Shown here in pieces: positions 51,981-61,113 of a stretch of DNA of 64,000 nucleotides (the first letter of the stretch is position 1; every line of letters begins with the position of its first letter). The DNA comes from JACPPO01 sp965262505 (GTDB lineage Bacteria > Acidobacteriota > Vicinamibacteria > Vicinamibacterales > UBA2999). The DNA is taken from the NCBI GenBank assembly GCA_965262505.1, contig CBDHFM010000030.1:806001-870000 (forward strand), given 5' to 3'. A program made the translations under genes and the position numbers. A model generated the notes under the pieces. That model was not told the origin of the DNA and ran no database searches. It was given only the letters and a program-made list of their open reading frames with translations.

Positions 51981-53273
51981 TGTAAGGAAATAACTGCTTG
52001 TACTGTTGATCGGCGAGTAGTACGCTGCGCCCGTGGAGGTGGCCACCCTGCGGGCAAAGCATGCAGCGCTGGCGCCCGTGCTCACGGAGCGATCGCGCCG
52101 GGTGTGGGCGGCGACTGAGGCCGAGGCGATCGGTTATGGCGGCACGGCGCTGGTCGCCCGAGCCACGGGTATCGCGACATCGACCATCCAGCGCGGTTTG
52201 CGTGAATTGACGGCGGACGAGCCGCTCGCGGGCGGCCGGACGCGAAGGGCGGGCGGCGGCCGCAAGCGCGCGATCGATCTCGACGCGACGCTGCTGCGCG
52301 ATTTGGATGCGTTGGTCGAGCCGACCGCCCCCGGCGATCCCGACTCGCCGCTGCGGTGGACGTGCCAGAGCGCACGGACGTTGGCGGTGGCGCTCGACGG
52401 TCTGGGCCACCGCGTCAGCCACACGGTGGTCGCCGAGTTGTTGCACGGACTGGGCTACAGCCTGCAGGGCAACGCCAAGACTCGTGAGGGCCGCCAGCAT
52501 GTCGATCGGGACGCGCAGTTTCGGTACATCGCCCGGCGCGTGCGACGCGCGCAACGGCAACAGCAGCCGACGATTTCGGTGGACACCAAGAAGAAGGAGC
52601 TGGTCGGCGCGTTCAAGAACGCGGGCCGCACCTGGCGCCCGGCGAAGACGCCGCAGCGGGTACAGGTCCACGACTTCGTGATCCCGGCCACCGCCACCAC
52701 GGGCGGGAAGGCCATTCCGTATGGCATCTACGATCTGCATCGCAACGAAGGCTGGGTGCGTGTCGGGATCGATCACGACACCGCGAGCTTCGCGGTACGG
52801 TCGATCCAGCGTTGGTGGCAGCACATGGGTCGCCCGGCGTATCGACAAGCCCAGTCGCTGTTGATCACGGCGGATGCAGGCGGGAGCAACGGGGCGCGCC
52901 TCCGGTTGTGGAAGTGGGAACTGCCGCGTCTGGCCAATCGGACGGGCTTGGTGATCACGGTCTGTCACTTTCCGCCGGGTACGAGTAAGTGGAACAAGAT
53001 CGAGCATCGGGTGTTCTCGCACATCGCGATGAATTGGCGCGGCACCCCACTCGTCGACTTGGCCACGATCGTGAGCCTCATTGGCTCGACGCACAGTCGG
53101 TCCGGACTCCGCGTTCGGTCGGAACTCGACCGCGGCCCATACCCGGGTGGCCTCACCGTCACCGATGCGCAGCTGGCGACGGTACGCCTCGAGCGGCATC
53201 GCTTTCACGGCGACTGGAACTACACGATCCATCCCGCTGCTCCGAGAACACAAAAGTCAGTAATTGTCTGACA
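51981..53273 (+). mobile_element. ISAzo13-family element
   Basis: 1,293 bp; imperfect inverted ends of about 27 bp (TGTAAGGAAATAACTGCTTG against complement TGTCAGACAATTACTGACTT). Inserted between the HsdS fragment and hsdR. No clear target duplication. Confidence 0.75.
52033..53271 (+). CDS. ISAzo13-family transposase
   Basis: 412 residues from a GTG (VEVATLRAKHAALAPVLTER). Family motifs: GGTALVARATGIATSTIQRG (HTH), RRAGGGRKRAIDLD, PTISVDTKKKELVGAFKNAG (Asp), LLITADAGGSNGARLRLWKW (Asp), HFPPGTSKWNKIEHRVFSHI (Glu). Undamaged. Confidence 0.9.
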   Translation: MEVATLRAKHAALAPVLTERSRRVWAATEAEAIGYGGTALVARATGIATSTIQRGLRELTADEPLAGGRTRRAGGGRKRAIDLDATLLRDLDALVEPTAPGDPDSPLRWTCQSARTLAVALDGLGHRVSHTVVAELLHGLGYSLQGNAKTREGRQHVDRDAQFRYIARRVRRAQRQQQPTISVDTKKKELVGAFKNAGRTWRPAKTPQRVQVHDFVIPATATTGGKAIPYGIYDLHRNEGWVRVGIDHDTASFAVRSIQRWWQHMGRPAYRQAQSLLITADAGGSNGARLRLWKWELPRLANRTGLVITVCHFPPGTSKWNKIEHRVFSHIAMNWRGTPLVDLATIVSLIGSTHSRSGLRVRSELDRGPYPGGLTVTDAQLATVRLERHRFHGDWNYTIHPAAPRTQKSVIV

Positions 53274-53301
53274 AGCCCTAACCGACACCGCCGCCTGACC
53301 C

Positions 53302-56300
53302 ATGCCGCACGCCAACACCGAAGACCAACTCGTCGAGCAGCCCGCGATTCAGCTCTTCGCAACGCTGGGCTGGGAGACGGTATCGGCGTCGGACGAGGCG
53401 ATAGGGCCAACCGGCACGCTCGGGCGCGAAACGACTGCCGATGTCGTGCTGGTGCCCCGGTTGCGGGCAGCGCTGGAACGGCTGAACCCGACGGCCCCGC
53501 CCGAGGCGATCGCGCTCGCGATTGAATCGCTGACGCGGAACCGCGCCACGATGAGCCTCGTCGCCGCCAACCGTGAGGTGTACGACCTCCTCAAGACCGG
53601 CATTCCGGTGTCGGTGCCTGACCGCGAGCACGGGGGACAGAAGACGGAACGGCTGCGGGTCATCGACTGGCAGCAGCCGTTCGCGGGCAACGATTTCCTG
53701 CTGGTGAGCCAGATGACCGTGACCGGGGCGCTCTATACCGTCCGCCCGGACCTCATCGGCTTTGTGAACGGCCTGCCGCTCATGATTGTGGAGTTGAAGA
53801 AACCGGGTGTCCCGGCCAGGCAGGCGTTCGACGACAACCTGACGAGCTACAAGCACCCGCAAAACGGTATCCCCGATCTGTTCTGGTACAACGCCCTGCT
53901 CATCGCCTCCAACGGCATCGAGAGCCGGGTAGGCACGCTCACGGCGGACTGGGAACGGTTCTTCGAGTGGAAGCGCATCGCGCGGGAGGATGAACCCCGC
54001 CGTGTCTCGTTGGAGGTCATGCTCCGAGGCGTCTGCGACCCCGCTCGCTTCCTCGATCTCGTGGATAACTTCACACTGTTCTCCGAGGAGCGGTCCGGCC
54101 TACGCAAGATCCTGGCCCAGAACCATCAGGTGCTCGGCGTCAACAAGGCGATCCCAGCCCTGCTGGAGGCGCGCGCCGCCGGTCATGGACGTGGCGGTGT
54201 CTTTTGGCACACCCAAGGGGCGGGCAAGAGCCTGTCGATGGTCTTCTTCGCGCAGAAGATCCTGCGACACATTGAAGGCAACTGGACGTTCGTCGTCGTG
54301 ACCGACCGGGTCGAGCTGGATGACCAGATCGCGAGGACGTTCAAAGCCACGGGGGCGGTGAGCGAACACGAGAGCCGGATCTGCCACGCGGGGAGCGGCG
54401 CGGAGTTACGTGACCTGCTGCGAGGCAATCACCGGTACGTCTTCACGTTGATCCAGAAGTTCCAAACGCCGGAGCTGCTGTGCGACCGCCCCGATGTCAT
54501 CGTCATCACCGATGAGGCCCACCGCAGCCAGTACGACACGCTGGCCGTGAACATGCGGACTGCTTTGCCGAAGGCGTTGTTCGTCGCCTTCACGGGCACC
54601 CCGCTGATCGCCGGCGAGGAGCGCACCAAGGATGTCTTTGGCGACTACGTCTCCATCTACGACTTTCAGCAGTCCGTCGAAGACCGCGCCACCGTTCGCT
54701 TGTTCTACGACAACCGGACGCCGGAACTGCGACTGGAGAATCCGACCCTCAATGACGACGTCTACGCCATCATCGAAGCGGCCGACCTCGATGTCGATCA
54801 GGAGGCGCGTCTGGAACGGGAACTCGGACGGCAGTATCACCTGCTCACCCGCGATGACCGACTGGACACGGTCGCCACGGACATCGTCCACCACTTCCTC
54901 AGCCGCGGGTTTCAAGGGAAGGCGATGGTTGTGTCCATCGACAAGGCCACTGCCTTGCGCATGCACGACAAGGTGCGGACACACTGGCAGGCGGAACGTG
55001 TCCGGGTGGAAGCGGAGCTCTCACGCCTCACGGCGGATGCGACCACAGCCGATCCAGACCGTCTGCGCGAGTGCCAGCACCGCCTCGACATCCTGACCAC
55101 GACCGAGATGGCGCTCATCGTGTCGCCTGGCCAGAACGAAGTCGAGCAGATGAAGGCGCTGGGCCTCGACATCGTCCCCCACCGGCAGCGGCTGCACGCC
55201 GACGCGCTGGATGAGCGATTCAAGGACGCCACCGACCCCCTCCGGGTGGTGTTCCTCTGCGCGATGTGGCTGACCGGTTTCGACGTGCCGAGTTGCTCGA
55301 CCATCTATCTCGACAAGCCGATGCGGAACCACGCGCTGATGCAGGCCATTGCTCGCGCGAACCGGGTGTTCCCCGGCAAGCACAGCGGCGTGATCGTGGA
55401 TTACGCCAACGTGTTCGCGTCACTGGAGAAGGCCCTCGCCATCTACGCCAAAGGCCAAGGCGGCACGACCCCGGTTCGCGACAAACGGCAGCTGGTCGAG
55501 GAACTCCGGAAGGCCGTAGAGGCCGTCACCGGGTTCTGCACAGCCCAGAGTCTTGACCTCGCCTCCATCGAGGGTGCGGCAGGCCTCGACCGCCTCGGTT
55601 ACATGGCGGACGCGGTGGATCGTTTGATTTCGCCAGACCCACTCCGCCAGGAGTTCCTTGCCCACGAGCGGCGGGTCCATACGCTGTATCAGGCCGTCAA
55701 GCCAGACCCAGCCGTCGCCCAGTTCTCGGCGCGTGTCGGGGTCGTCAGGGTCATGGCCGACGCCATTCGTGAGCGCACCGACGAGGGACCCGCGGACATC
55801 ACCCCGGTCATGGCAGACATCAACGCCCTCCTCGACCGCTCTATTGCGGCGGACGGGTTCCGGATCGCTGGAGAAGGCTCCGGCGAAACAGGGCGGCGCA
55901 AACCCCTCGACCTCTCGGCCATTGACTTCGAGGCGCTGGCGAAGCGATTCGCGACGACGACGCGCAAGAACATCGAGTTAGCACAGCTTCGGGCTGCTGT
56001 GCGGACGCAGCTCGACACGCTGGTTCGCGCCAACCCGACCCGCGCCGATTTCCTGACCACGTTCGAGGCGTTGATCGAGTCGTACAACGCGGGCAGTCGG
56101 AATATTGACGAGCTATTCCATGATCTGCTTTCCCTCAGTCGATCTCTTTCAGATGAGGAACAGCGGCACGTTCGTGAGCGGTTGACCGAGGAGGAGTTGA
56201 CGGTGTTTGACCTCCTGACAAGACCTGGGCCGGATTTGGCCCCGGCGGAACGCGATGAGGTCAAGAAAGTGGCCCGCCACCTGCTGGACAGGGTGCACGT

Positions 56301-56487
56301 GGCTCTCGCCCAGAATGTGAATTGGCGCGGGAAGGTGCAGGCGCGGGCGCAGGTACGTGAGGCCATAGCCAGCGTGCTCGACGAAGGCTTGCCACGGGCG
56401 TTCACGCCGGAGATCTACCATCGCAAATGCGCCGTTTTATTCGAGCACGTGTTTGAAACGTTTTCAGACAGCGCCCAGGCAATGTGA
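53302..56487 (+). CDS. hsdR: Type I restriction enzyme R subunit (HsdR)
   Basis: 1,061 residues, normal length. N-terminal endonuclease domain of the PD-(D/E)xK type (RPDLIGFVNGLPLMIVELKK), then an SF2 translocase: Walker A HTQGAGKSLSM, VVVTDRVELDDQI, DEAH box ITDEAHRSQYD, FTGTPLIAG, and motif VI-like LMQAIARANRVFPGK. A helical C-terminal region docks with HsdM/S. HsdR cuts DNA only in complex with M and S subunits, but the local S gene is broken and no hsdM is seen, so the gene may be an orphan or served from elsewhere. Confidence 0.93.
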   Translation: MPHANTEDQLVEQPAIQLFATLGWETVSASDEAIGPTGTLGRETTADVVLVPRLRAALERLNPTAPPEAIALAIESLTRNRATMSLVAANREVYDLLKTGIPVSVPDREHGGQKTERLRVIDWQQPFAGNDFLLVSQMTVTGALYTVRPDLIGFVNGLPLMIVELKKPGVPARQAFDDNLTSYKHPQNGIPDLFWYNALLIASNGIESRVGTLTADWERFFEWKRIAREDEPRRVSLEVMLRGVCDPARFLDLVDNFTLFSEERSGLRKILAQNHQVLGVNKAIPALLEARAAGHGRGGVFWHTQGAGKSLSMVFFAQKILRHIEGNWTFVVVTDRVELDDQIARTFKATGAVSEHESRICHAGSGAELRDLLRGNHRYVFTLIQKFQTPELLCDRPDVIVITDEAHRSQYDTLAVNMRTALPKALFVAFTGTPLIAGEERTKDVFGDYVSIYDFQQSVEDRATVRLFYDNRTPELRLENPTLNDDVYAIIEAADLDVDQEARLERELGRQYHLLTRDDRLDTVATDIVHHFLSRGFQGKAMVVSIDKATALRMHDKVRTHWQAERVRVEAELSRLTADATTADPDRLRECQHRLDILTTTEMALIVSPGQNEVEQMKALGLDIVPHRQRLHADALDERFKDATDPLRVVFLCAMWLTGFDVPSCSTIYLDKPMRNHALMQAIARANRVFPGKHSGVIVDYANVFASLEKALAIYAKGQGGTTPVRDKRQLVEELRKAVEAVTGFCTAQSLDLASIEGAAGLDRLGYMADAVDRLISPDPLRQEFLAHERRVHTLYQAVKPDPAVAQFSARVGVVRVMADAIRERTDEGPADITPVMADINALLDRSIAADGFRIAGEGSGETGRRKPLDLSAIDFEALAKRFATTTRKNIELAQLRAAVRTQLDTLVRANPTRADFLTTFEALIESYNAGSRNIDELFHDLLSLSRSLSDEEQRHVRERLTEEELTVFDLLTRPGPDLAPAERDEVKKVARHLLDRVHVALAQNVNWRGKVQARAQVREAIASVLDEGLPRAFTPEIYHRKCAVLFEHVFETFSDSAQAM

Positions 56488-56836
56488 AGGACGGCGGGAC
56501 AGTCTCTCTTCGCAGTGTCTGGCATTGTCAAGTCACTGGCAGACACCCTAAATTTATGCCCGATATGTTGGGCTCAAGCTCAGACGTGATCGCGGCGCGC
56601 GCCGCGTAGCCCGACGTCGGGCCCCATCCAAGGCGAGCGCGACCGGTTCCGGCCACTGGCGCCACCCGTGGCGGTGTGGGCGGCTTTCTGGGGCAGGTGC
56701 GCGGATGTGGCTGCGGCGGCGGGGTCGCGCGCCGTGGGCCGACGGTGGGCCTGGCGGTGCGCGGGTCTCGTCCGCCAGGCCTGAGGGCTGCCGTGTGTCC
56801 AGCCCCGTCTCGCCCGCGGGCCCGCCCGACGCGCGC
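56488..56836. other. 349-bp intergenic region after hsdR
   Basis: Holds GGCATTGTCAAGTCACTGGC at 56521, whose first 11 bases equal an IS6-type terminus, then an AT-richer stretch (56545-56580) and a GC-rich tail with no supported gene. It is the left boundary zone of the integrase/terminase element. Confidence 0.4.
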
Positions 56837-57865
56837 TTACGCGGCGGTGCGCCGCACGAGGCGGAGAGGCGGTGTGGTGCGCGGGACGGCGGTGCCGGCT
56901 GGGTGGGGCCGCCTGCCACGCGGCATCGCCTGTGCGTACTGCGCCAGATAGGCGACCAGCTGGTCGCCGGCCTCGAGCAGTTCTTGTTCGTTGATGATGT
57001 TGTAGCGGTCGAAGATGGCGCGGCTCTTGTGGCCGGTGAGAAGCATGGCGACCCGCTCGGGGACGCTGGCGCGAATCAGGTTGCGGGCGGCGGTGCGGCG
57101 GCAGTCGTGAAGGAAGCGGGTCGGCACGCCGGCCGCCTGGCAGGCGGTGCGCCACGCCGTGCGCCAGCGGCGGACGGGGATGCCGTCGCGGTGGAAGACC
57201 AGCGGGCTGTCGGGGTCGCGGCGCGCCCGTCGCCGCGCCAGGGCCTCGGCGATCGGTTGCGAAATGGGGAGAATCCGCCCCACCAACGTCTTCGAGCGGG
57301 CGGGCGAGAGCCGGATGACGCCGCCAGCCTCGTCGATTTCGTCCCAGGTGAGGCCGAGGATCTCGTTCTTGCGCCAGCCGGAGTAGTAGGCCAGGTCGAG
57401 GATGTCCTGCCACGGGGCGGGCAGGTGAGCGCGGACGGCGAGGTATTCGGGGTGCTCGAAGAAGCCCTGGCGGGGGGGATTCTCGCGGAGGCGGTCGGGG
57501 AAGCCGGGCACGGTGTCGAGCCAGCCCCAGTGGACGGCGAGGGTGCCCATGCGGTGGAGGGCCGAGGTCTCGCGATTGATGGTGCCGGTGGCCACCCCGG
57601 CGGCGCGCCGGGCGAGTTGGTACTGGCGGATTTGATACGTGGTCAGCGCGGCGGCCGGCGCGTCGCGGCCAAAGAACGCGGTGAGATGGGCGACCCGGCC
57701 GCGGGCGGTGCTGACGGACCGGAACTGCCGGACCAGGTAGTCCTGGAGGTAGGCGTCGATGAGGGCCCCCAGGGTCGGCCCCTGGGGGCCGAACGTGCGC
57801 GCGGGCGGCGCCGTGGCGCGTGAGTCACCGGGGGTGGTGGTCGAGACGGTCTCGTGCGGGGGCAT
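56837..57865 (-). CDS. Tyrosine integrase of a phage-like element
   Basis: 342 residues. The start at 57865 is chosen for AAGGAGG 9 nt upstream. SAM-like core-binding domain (GALIDAYLQDYLVRQFRSVS) then catalytic domain: Arg in AYYSGWRKNEILGLTWDEID, HDCRRTAARNLI, LTGHKSRAIFDRYNII with His and the Tyr nucleophile. No DUF4102 domain, unlike the two other integrases. A near-identical shard is at 41453-41652, so this element has been present at least twice. The C-terminus is Arg/Pro rich. Confidence 0.92.
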   Translation of the reverse strand: MPPHETVSTTTPGDSRATAPPARTFGPQGPTLGALIDAYLQDYLVRQFRSVSTARGRVAHLTAFFGRDAPAAALTTYQIRQYQLARRAAGVATGTINRETSALHRMGTLAVHWGWLDTVPGFPDRLRENPPRQGFFEHPEYLAVRAHLPAPWQDILDLAYYSGWRKNEILGLTWDEIDEAGGVIRLSPARSKTLVGRILPISQPIAEALARRRARRDPDSPLVFHRDGIPVRRWRTAWRTACQAAGVPTRFLHDCRRTAARNLIRASVPERVAMLLTGHKSRAIFDRYNIINEQELLEAGDQLVAYLAQYAQAMPRGRRPHPAGTAVPRTTPPLRLVRRTAA

Positions 57866-58601
57866 GGACTCGGTTCCTCCTTGTGGTGGCGTCCGCGGGC
57901 AGGCGGCGTCCGTCCACATTCGCTCTGATGGGCGCGACAGGGAAGCGGAATCTGCGGAGGCGACGGGACGGCGATGTGTGGGGAGTCACGCGTGGCGGCC
58001 GAGTGCACATGTACGGAGCGCGAGGTCGGCCGGTGCTCCCGCCCCACCGTGCGGCCCGGCAGCAACGTGAACGACGAGCGCGACCACGGCGACGGCTCCG
58101 ACACCCGCCCGCGCGGCCGGCGGACGAGCGGCTCGCTGACCGAGACCCGCGTTTGCGACTGGCAGTACTGGCGGGAACGGTTCGACGGGTCGGCGGACCA
58201 GAACACGAACCCATGCTCGCTGGACGGGACCGACCAACTGGCCAGAACCGTCCTGGCCGCGTGCGTCGAGCCAGACGGACCGGTCGACGCCGATGGCGAT
58301 CAGGCCCGTGTCATCGACGATGCGCGCCACCCGGCCTTCCTGTCAGGTGGCGAGGCGGCACGGCCGTGGGACGCGGCCACCGGGGCGCTCGTGCGACGGC
58401 CGCGACGCCGCCGGTGCTTGTGGCCCCCTCTCCCGCGATCGCCGCGCCGGCCGTCCCTGGCGTCGTGTCGATGTCGGTGCCGCCGCCCCCAAACGGTGTG
58501 CGTGGTGCCACGCGAGCGATGGGGCGTCCCTGGCGGCGTTTCGCGCGAGCGGACGAGACCCGTGAACGGCGACCCGATGTCGGCCTCCGGGCCTCCCTCC
58601 G
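57866..58601. other. 736-bp region between integrase and terminase genes
   Basis: No frame shows a known family. Integrase and terminase genes are both on the minus strand, with the terminase upstream. The region includes a possible plus-strand gene from 58066, listed separately. Phage genes normally found after a terminase (portal, protease, capsid) are absent. Confidence 0.5.
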
Positions 58602-58620
58602 TCAGATGGTGACGCCGTAG
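58066..58620 (+). CDS. Possible unknown protein in the phage-like element
   Basis: From the GTG at 58066 (VNDERDHGDGSDTRPRGRRT) codons have mostly G or C at the third position until about 58370, suggesting coding; it includes VCDWQYWRERFDGSADQ. Later the same frame becomes Arg/Pro-rich, and a different frame (PVLVAPSPAIAAPAVPGVVS to RASLRQMVTP, stop at 58620) looks more protein-like, so a frameshift near 58375 is possible. No ribosome site. It overlaps the terminase 3' end. Low confidence. Confidence 0.25.
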   Translation, partial: RERRARPRRRLRHPPARPADERLADRDPRLRLAVLAGTVRRVGGPEHEPMLAGRDRPTGQNRPGRVRRARRTGRRRWRSGPCHRRCAPPGLPVRWRGGTAVGRGHRGARATAATPPVLVAPSPAIAAPAVPGVVSMSVPPPPNGVRGATRAMGRPWRRFARADETRERRPDVGLRASLRQMVTP

Positions 58621-60005
58621 TCGCCGGGTTGGCGGCCGGTGCGAAACGCGTGATAGGCCAAGGCCATGGCGACGACTGTATCGGGCGGATGGCCGTTCCC
58701 GAACAAATCATCGACCCGGCAGTACTTGTGCTCGCGATAGAAGGGGTCGAGCCGCGGCAGCTTGAGTTCGTGGCGCTCCAGGGCCGCGATGTAGCTGATG
58801 AACAGGTCCCGGCGCTGGCGGCCCGTCATGTGGAAGTCGATGACGTCGTGCAGCGTGACGTACTCGGCGACGACCGTGCCCCCTCCGGTGGCATCATGGG
58901 CCACGGGACCGGGGTATCGGGTACCGATGGCATTGAGGATCCCGATCATGACGGGCCACGGGCGCCGGTGCGTGCGCGTGGCGGCCACGAGCTGCAGCGG
59001 TTGCACGTCACACCGGAGCGTCACCACCACGGTGAAATCGACGGCCTGTGCCCAGTCGGCGCCGTGGGCGTACCAGCCGGCCGCTGCGGACGCCGCCGTC
59101 GTGGGCGTCGCCTCCCAGCCGTGGTCCAGCACGGCCGCACCCGCCTCGCCGAGGGCGGCGTCGAAGGTCCACTCCACGGCCTCCGGGTCGATCGCCCGTC
59201 CCTCCGCGCTCGGTTCCTGGAGGTCGAATTCCGTGCGCCACATCTGGGCCGTGATCTCGGCGCGCTTTCGGGTGACCTGAGCGGCCGGGAGCCATCCGGC
59301 CGGCTCTTGCGTTTCCTGCCAGCACCATTGATAGACGGGCCACCCCTGCTCGGCCGCCCGCTGCAGGACGGCGGTCATCGTGCCGTCCGGATGCTGGTGG
59401 GTCGAGGCGATCACCGTCTGGGCTCGGACGGCCCCCTGATCCATCGGCTGACCCTGCGCGGCTTCGAGGATCGGCAGGCGCATTTCGTCGGCCTCGTCGA
59501 GTCGCAGGCGGGCCGGGTGCGCGCCGCGGACGGAGGTCTGCGAGGCCGTGAGCGCGGTAATCGTGTTCCCCCAGATGAGCTGGGTTTTGTACAGGCCCGG
59601 GGGGCCATCGAGGAGATGCGTGGGTGCGGCGGGCGCGCGCCAATGCGTGCCCATCGCGTCCAGGACCCGGGCCGACTGCTGCCCGGAGCCGCCCAGCACC
59701 GTCACGCTGACTTCCAACGTGAGGGCCTCGGTGAGCGCGAGCAGGCTCAGCAGGAAGGTCTTGCCGCCGAAGGCGCGGGAGGCGTTCCAGACCGTCACCG
59801 GAGCCCGGGCGAAGTAGCTATCGCAGAAGGCCTCCGCCGGCGTGCGATGCGCGGCGCAGCAGCGGGTGCGGGGGATGCGCACCCCGAAGGTGTCCTCCAC
59901 GTAGCGCAGGAGGTCGTCGTTGGTGCCGAGTGGCACGGGCCCATCGAGGTCATCAATCTTCTGGGCCGCGACAACCCGGTCGAGCTCGAACCCCGGCTCG
60001 CACAT
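58602..60005 (-). CDS. Phage terminase large subunit
   Basis: 467 residues. ATPase domain with a deviant Walker A (SRAFGGKTFLLSLL), Walker B RLRLDEADEM, and a C-terminal RNase H-like nuclease with acidic residues in GADWAQAVDFTVVV, VAHDATGGG and PPDTVVAMALAYHA. Terminases pump phage DNA into capsids. There is no small subunit, portal or capsid gene next to it. It lies between an integrase gene and the ABC importer operon. Satellite, degenerate prophage or gene-transfer remnant are all possible. Confidence 0.8.
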   Translation of the reverse strand: MCEPGFELDRVVAAQKIDDLDGPVPLGTNDDLLRYVEDTFGVRIPRTRCCAAHRTPAEAFCDSYFARAPVTVWNASRAFGGKTFLLSLLALTEALTLEVSVTVLGGSGQQSARVLDAMGTHWRAPAAPTHLLDGPPGLYKTQLIWGNTITALTASQTSVRGAHPARLRLDEADEMRLPILEAAQGQPMDQGAVRAQTVIASTHQHPDGTMTAVLQRAAEQGWPVYQWCWQETQEPAGWLPAAQVTRKRAEITAQMWRTEFDLQEPSAEGRAIDPEAVEWTFDAALGEAGAAVLDHGWEATPTTAASAAAGWYAHGADWAQAVDFTVVVTLRCDVQPLQLVAATRTHRRPWPVMIGILNAIGTRYPGPVAHDATGGGTVVAEYVTLHDVIDFHMTGRQRRDLFISYIAALERHELKLPRLDPFYREHKYCRVDDLFGNGHPPDTVVAMALAYHAFRTGRQPGDYGVTI

Positions 60006-60114
60006 GATCCCAGATCGGACACGCCACGGCTCTTCGAGGTAGCCTCACGGCATCGCCCCGTCGAGTCGGATCGGCCGTCGTGCCGTGGGGAAGATCACGG
60101 CGGGATTGCGAGGA

Positions 60115-61113
60115 CTACGCCGTTGGAACTGACAACGGCCGTCCCGCGGGCTCGTACAAGTGACACGCGACGTGGTGCTCGTGGGTGCCGTCGGTCATGG
60201 CGCGCAGCTCCGGTGTCACTGTCCGACAGACGTCCATGACCTCCGGGCAGCGTGTGGCGAAGCGACACCCCGGGCGGATGTTGACGGGAGAGGGGATCTC
60301 GCCGGCAATCGGGATGGTCGCACGCTCTCGCTCCGAGCGCGGATCGGGCTCAGGGTTCGAGGCGACAAGAATCTTCGTATAGGGGTGCAACGGCCTGAAA
60401 TACACGTCGTCGGAACGGCCCACCTCCACCAGTGACCCGAGGTACATGACGGCCATGCGATCCGACACGTAGCGCACCATCGAGAGGTCGTGCGCGATAA
60501 ACAGGAGCGTGAGCCCCAGCGACTCCTTCAGTTCCCCGAGCAGGCGGACGACCTGCGCTTGCACCGAGACATCGAGCGCCGAGATCGGCTCATCGCAGAC
60601 GACGAACGTCGGCTCCAGGATCAGCGCCCGCGCGATGCCGACGCGCTGCCGCTGGCCACCGGACAACTCGTGCGGGTAGCGCGCGGCATGTCCGCGATCG
60701 AGGCCGACGCGCTCGAGCCAGCCGGCCACGTCGTCGCGCGCCTTCGCGCCGCTCGTGCCGGCAAGGAGGCGGGGGCCCTCCCCGATGATCTCCCCGACCG
60801 TCATCCGCGGATTCAGGCTCGAGTAGGGATCCTGAAAGATCATCTGCATGGAGCGCGCGTAGTGCCGGAAGTCGGCGGCCCGGTAGCGCCGCGGCAACTT
60901 CTCGCCTGTCAGGTAGACGTCGCCGGCCGTCTTTTCGTGCAAGCCGACCAGCGTCTTGCCGAACGTCGACTTTCCCGATCCGCTCTCACCGACGAGGCCG
61001 ACGATCTCCTTCGCGGCTATCGTCAACGAGACATCGTCCACTGCGTGCACGGTCTTCCCGCGCCCGAGCGGGAAGTGCTTCGTGACGCCTTTAGCCTCGA
61101 CCAGCGCGCTCAC
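60115..61113 (-). CDS. Peptide/nickel-type ABC importer ATPase, OppF/DppF-like
   Basis: 332 residues. GTG start at 61113 with GGAGGG 7 nt upstream and GTGA overlap with the previous gene. Walker A GLVGESGSGKSTFGKTLVG, Q-loop FQDPYSSLNPRMTVGEII, signature ELSGGQRQRVGIARAL, Walker B FVVCDEPISALDVSVQAQVV, and the C-terminal Cys-rich oligopeptide-transporter domain (GCRFATRCPEVMDVC). Partner of the OppD-like ATPase. Last gene of the visible operon. Confidence 0.93.
   Translation of the reverse strand: MSALVEAKGVTKHFPLGRGKTVHAVDDVSLTIAAKEIVGLVGESGSGKSTFGKTLVGLHEKTAGDVYLTGEKLPRRYRAADFRHYARSMQMIFQDPYSSLNPRMTVGEIIGEGPRLLAGTSGAKARDDVAGWLERVGLDRGHAARYPHELSGGQRQRVGIARALILEPTFVVCDEPISALDVSVQAQVVRLLGELKESLGLTLLFIAHDLSMVRYVSDRMAVMYLGSLVEVGRSDDVYFRPLHPYTKILVASNPEPDPRSERERATIPIAGEIPSPVNIRPGCRFATRCPEVMDVCRTVTPELRAMTDGTHEHHVACHLYEPAGRPLSVPTA

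Noticed and set aside
56521..56540. IS6 terminus or fourth palindrome copy after hsdR
   Set aside because: GGCATTGTCAAG matches the IS6 end for only 11 bases, and AGTCACTGGCAG matches the palindrome arm imperfectly with no partner arm. Noted under the intergenic feature only.
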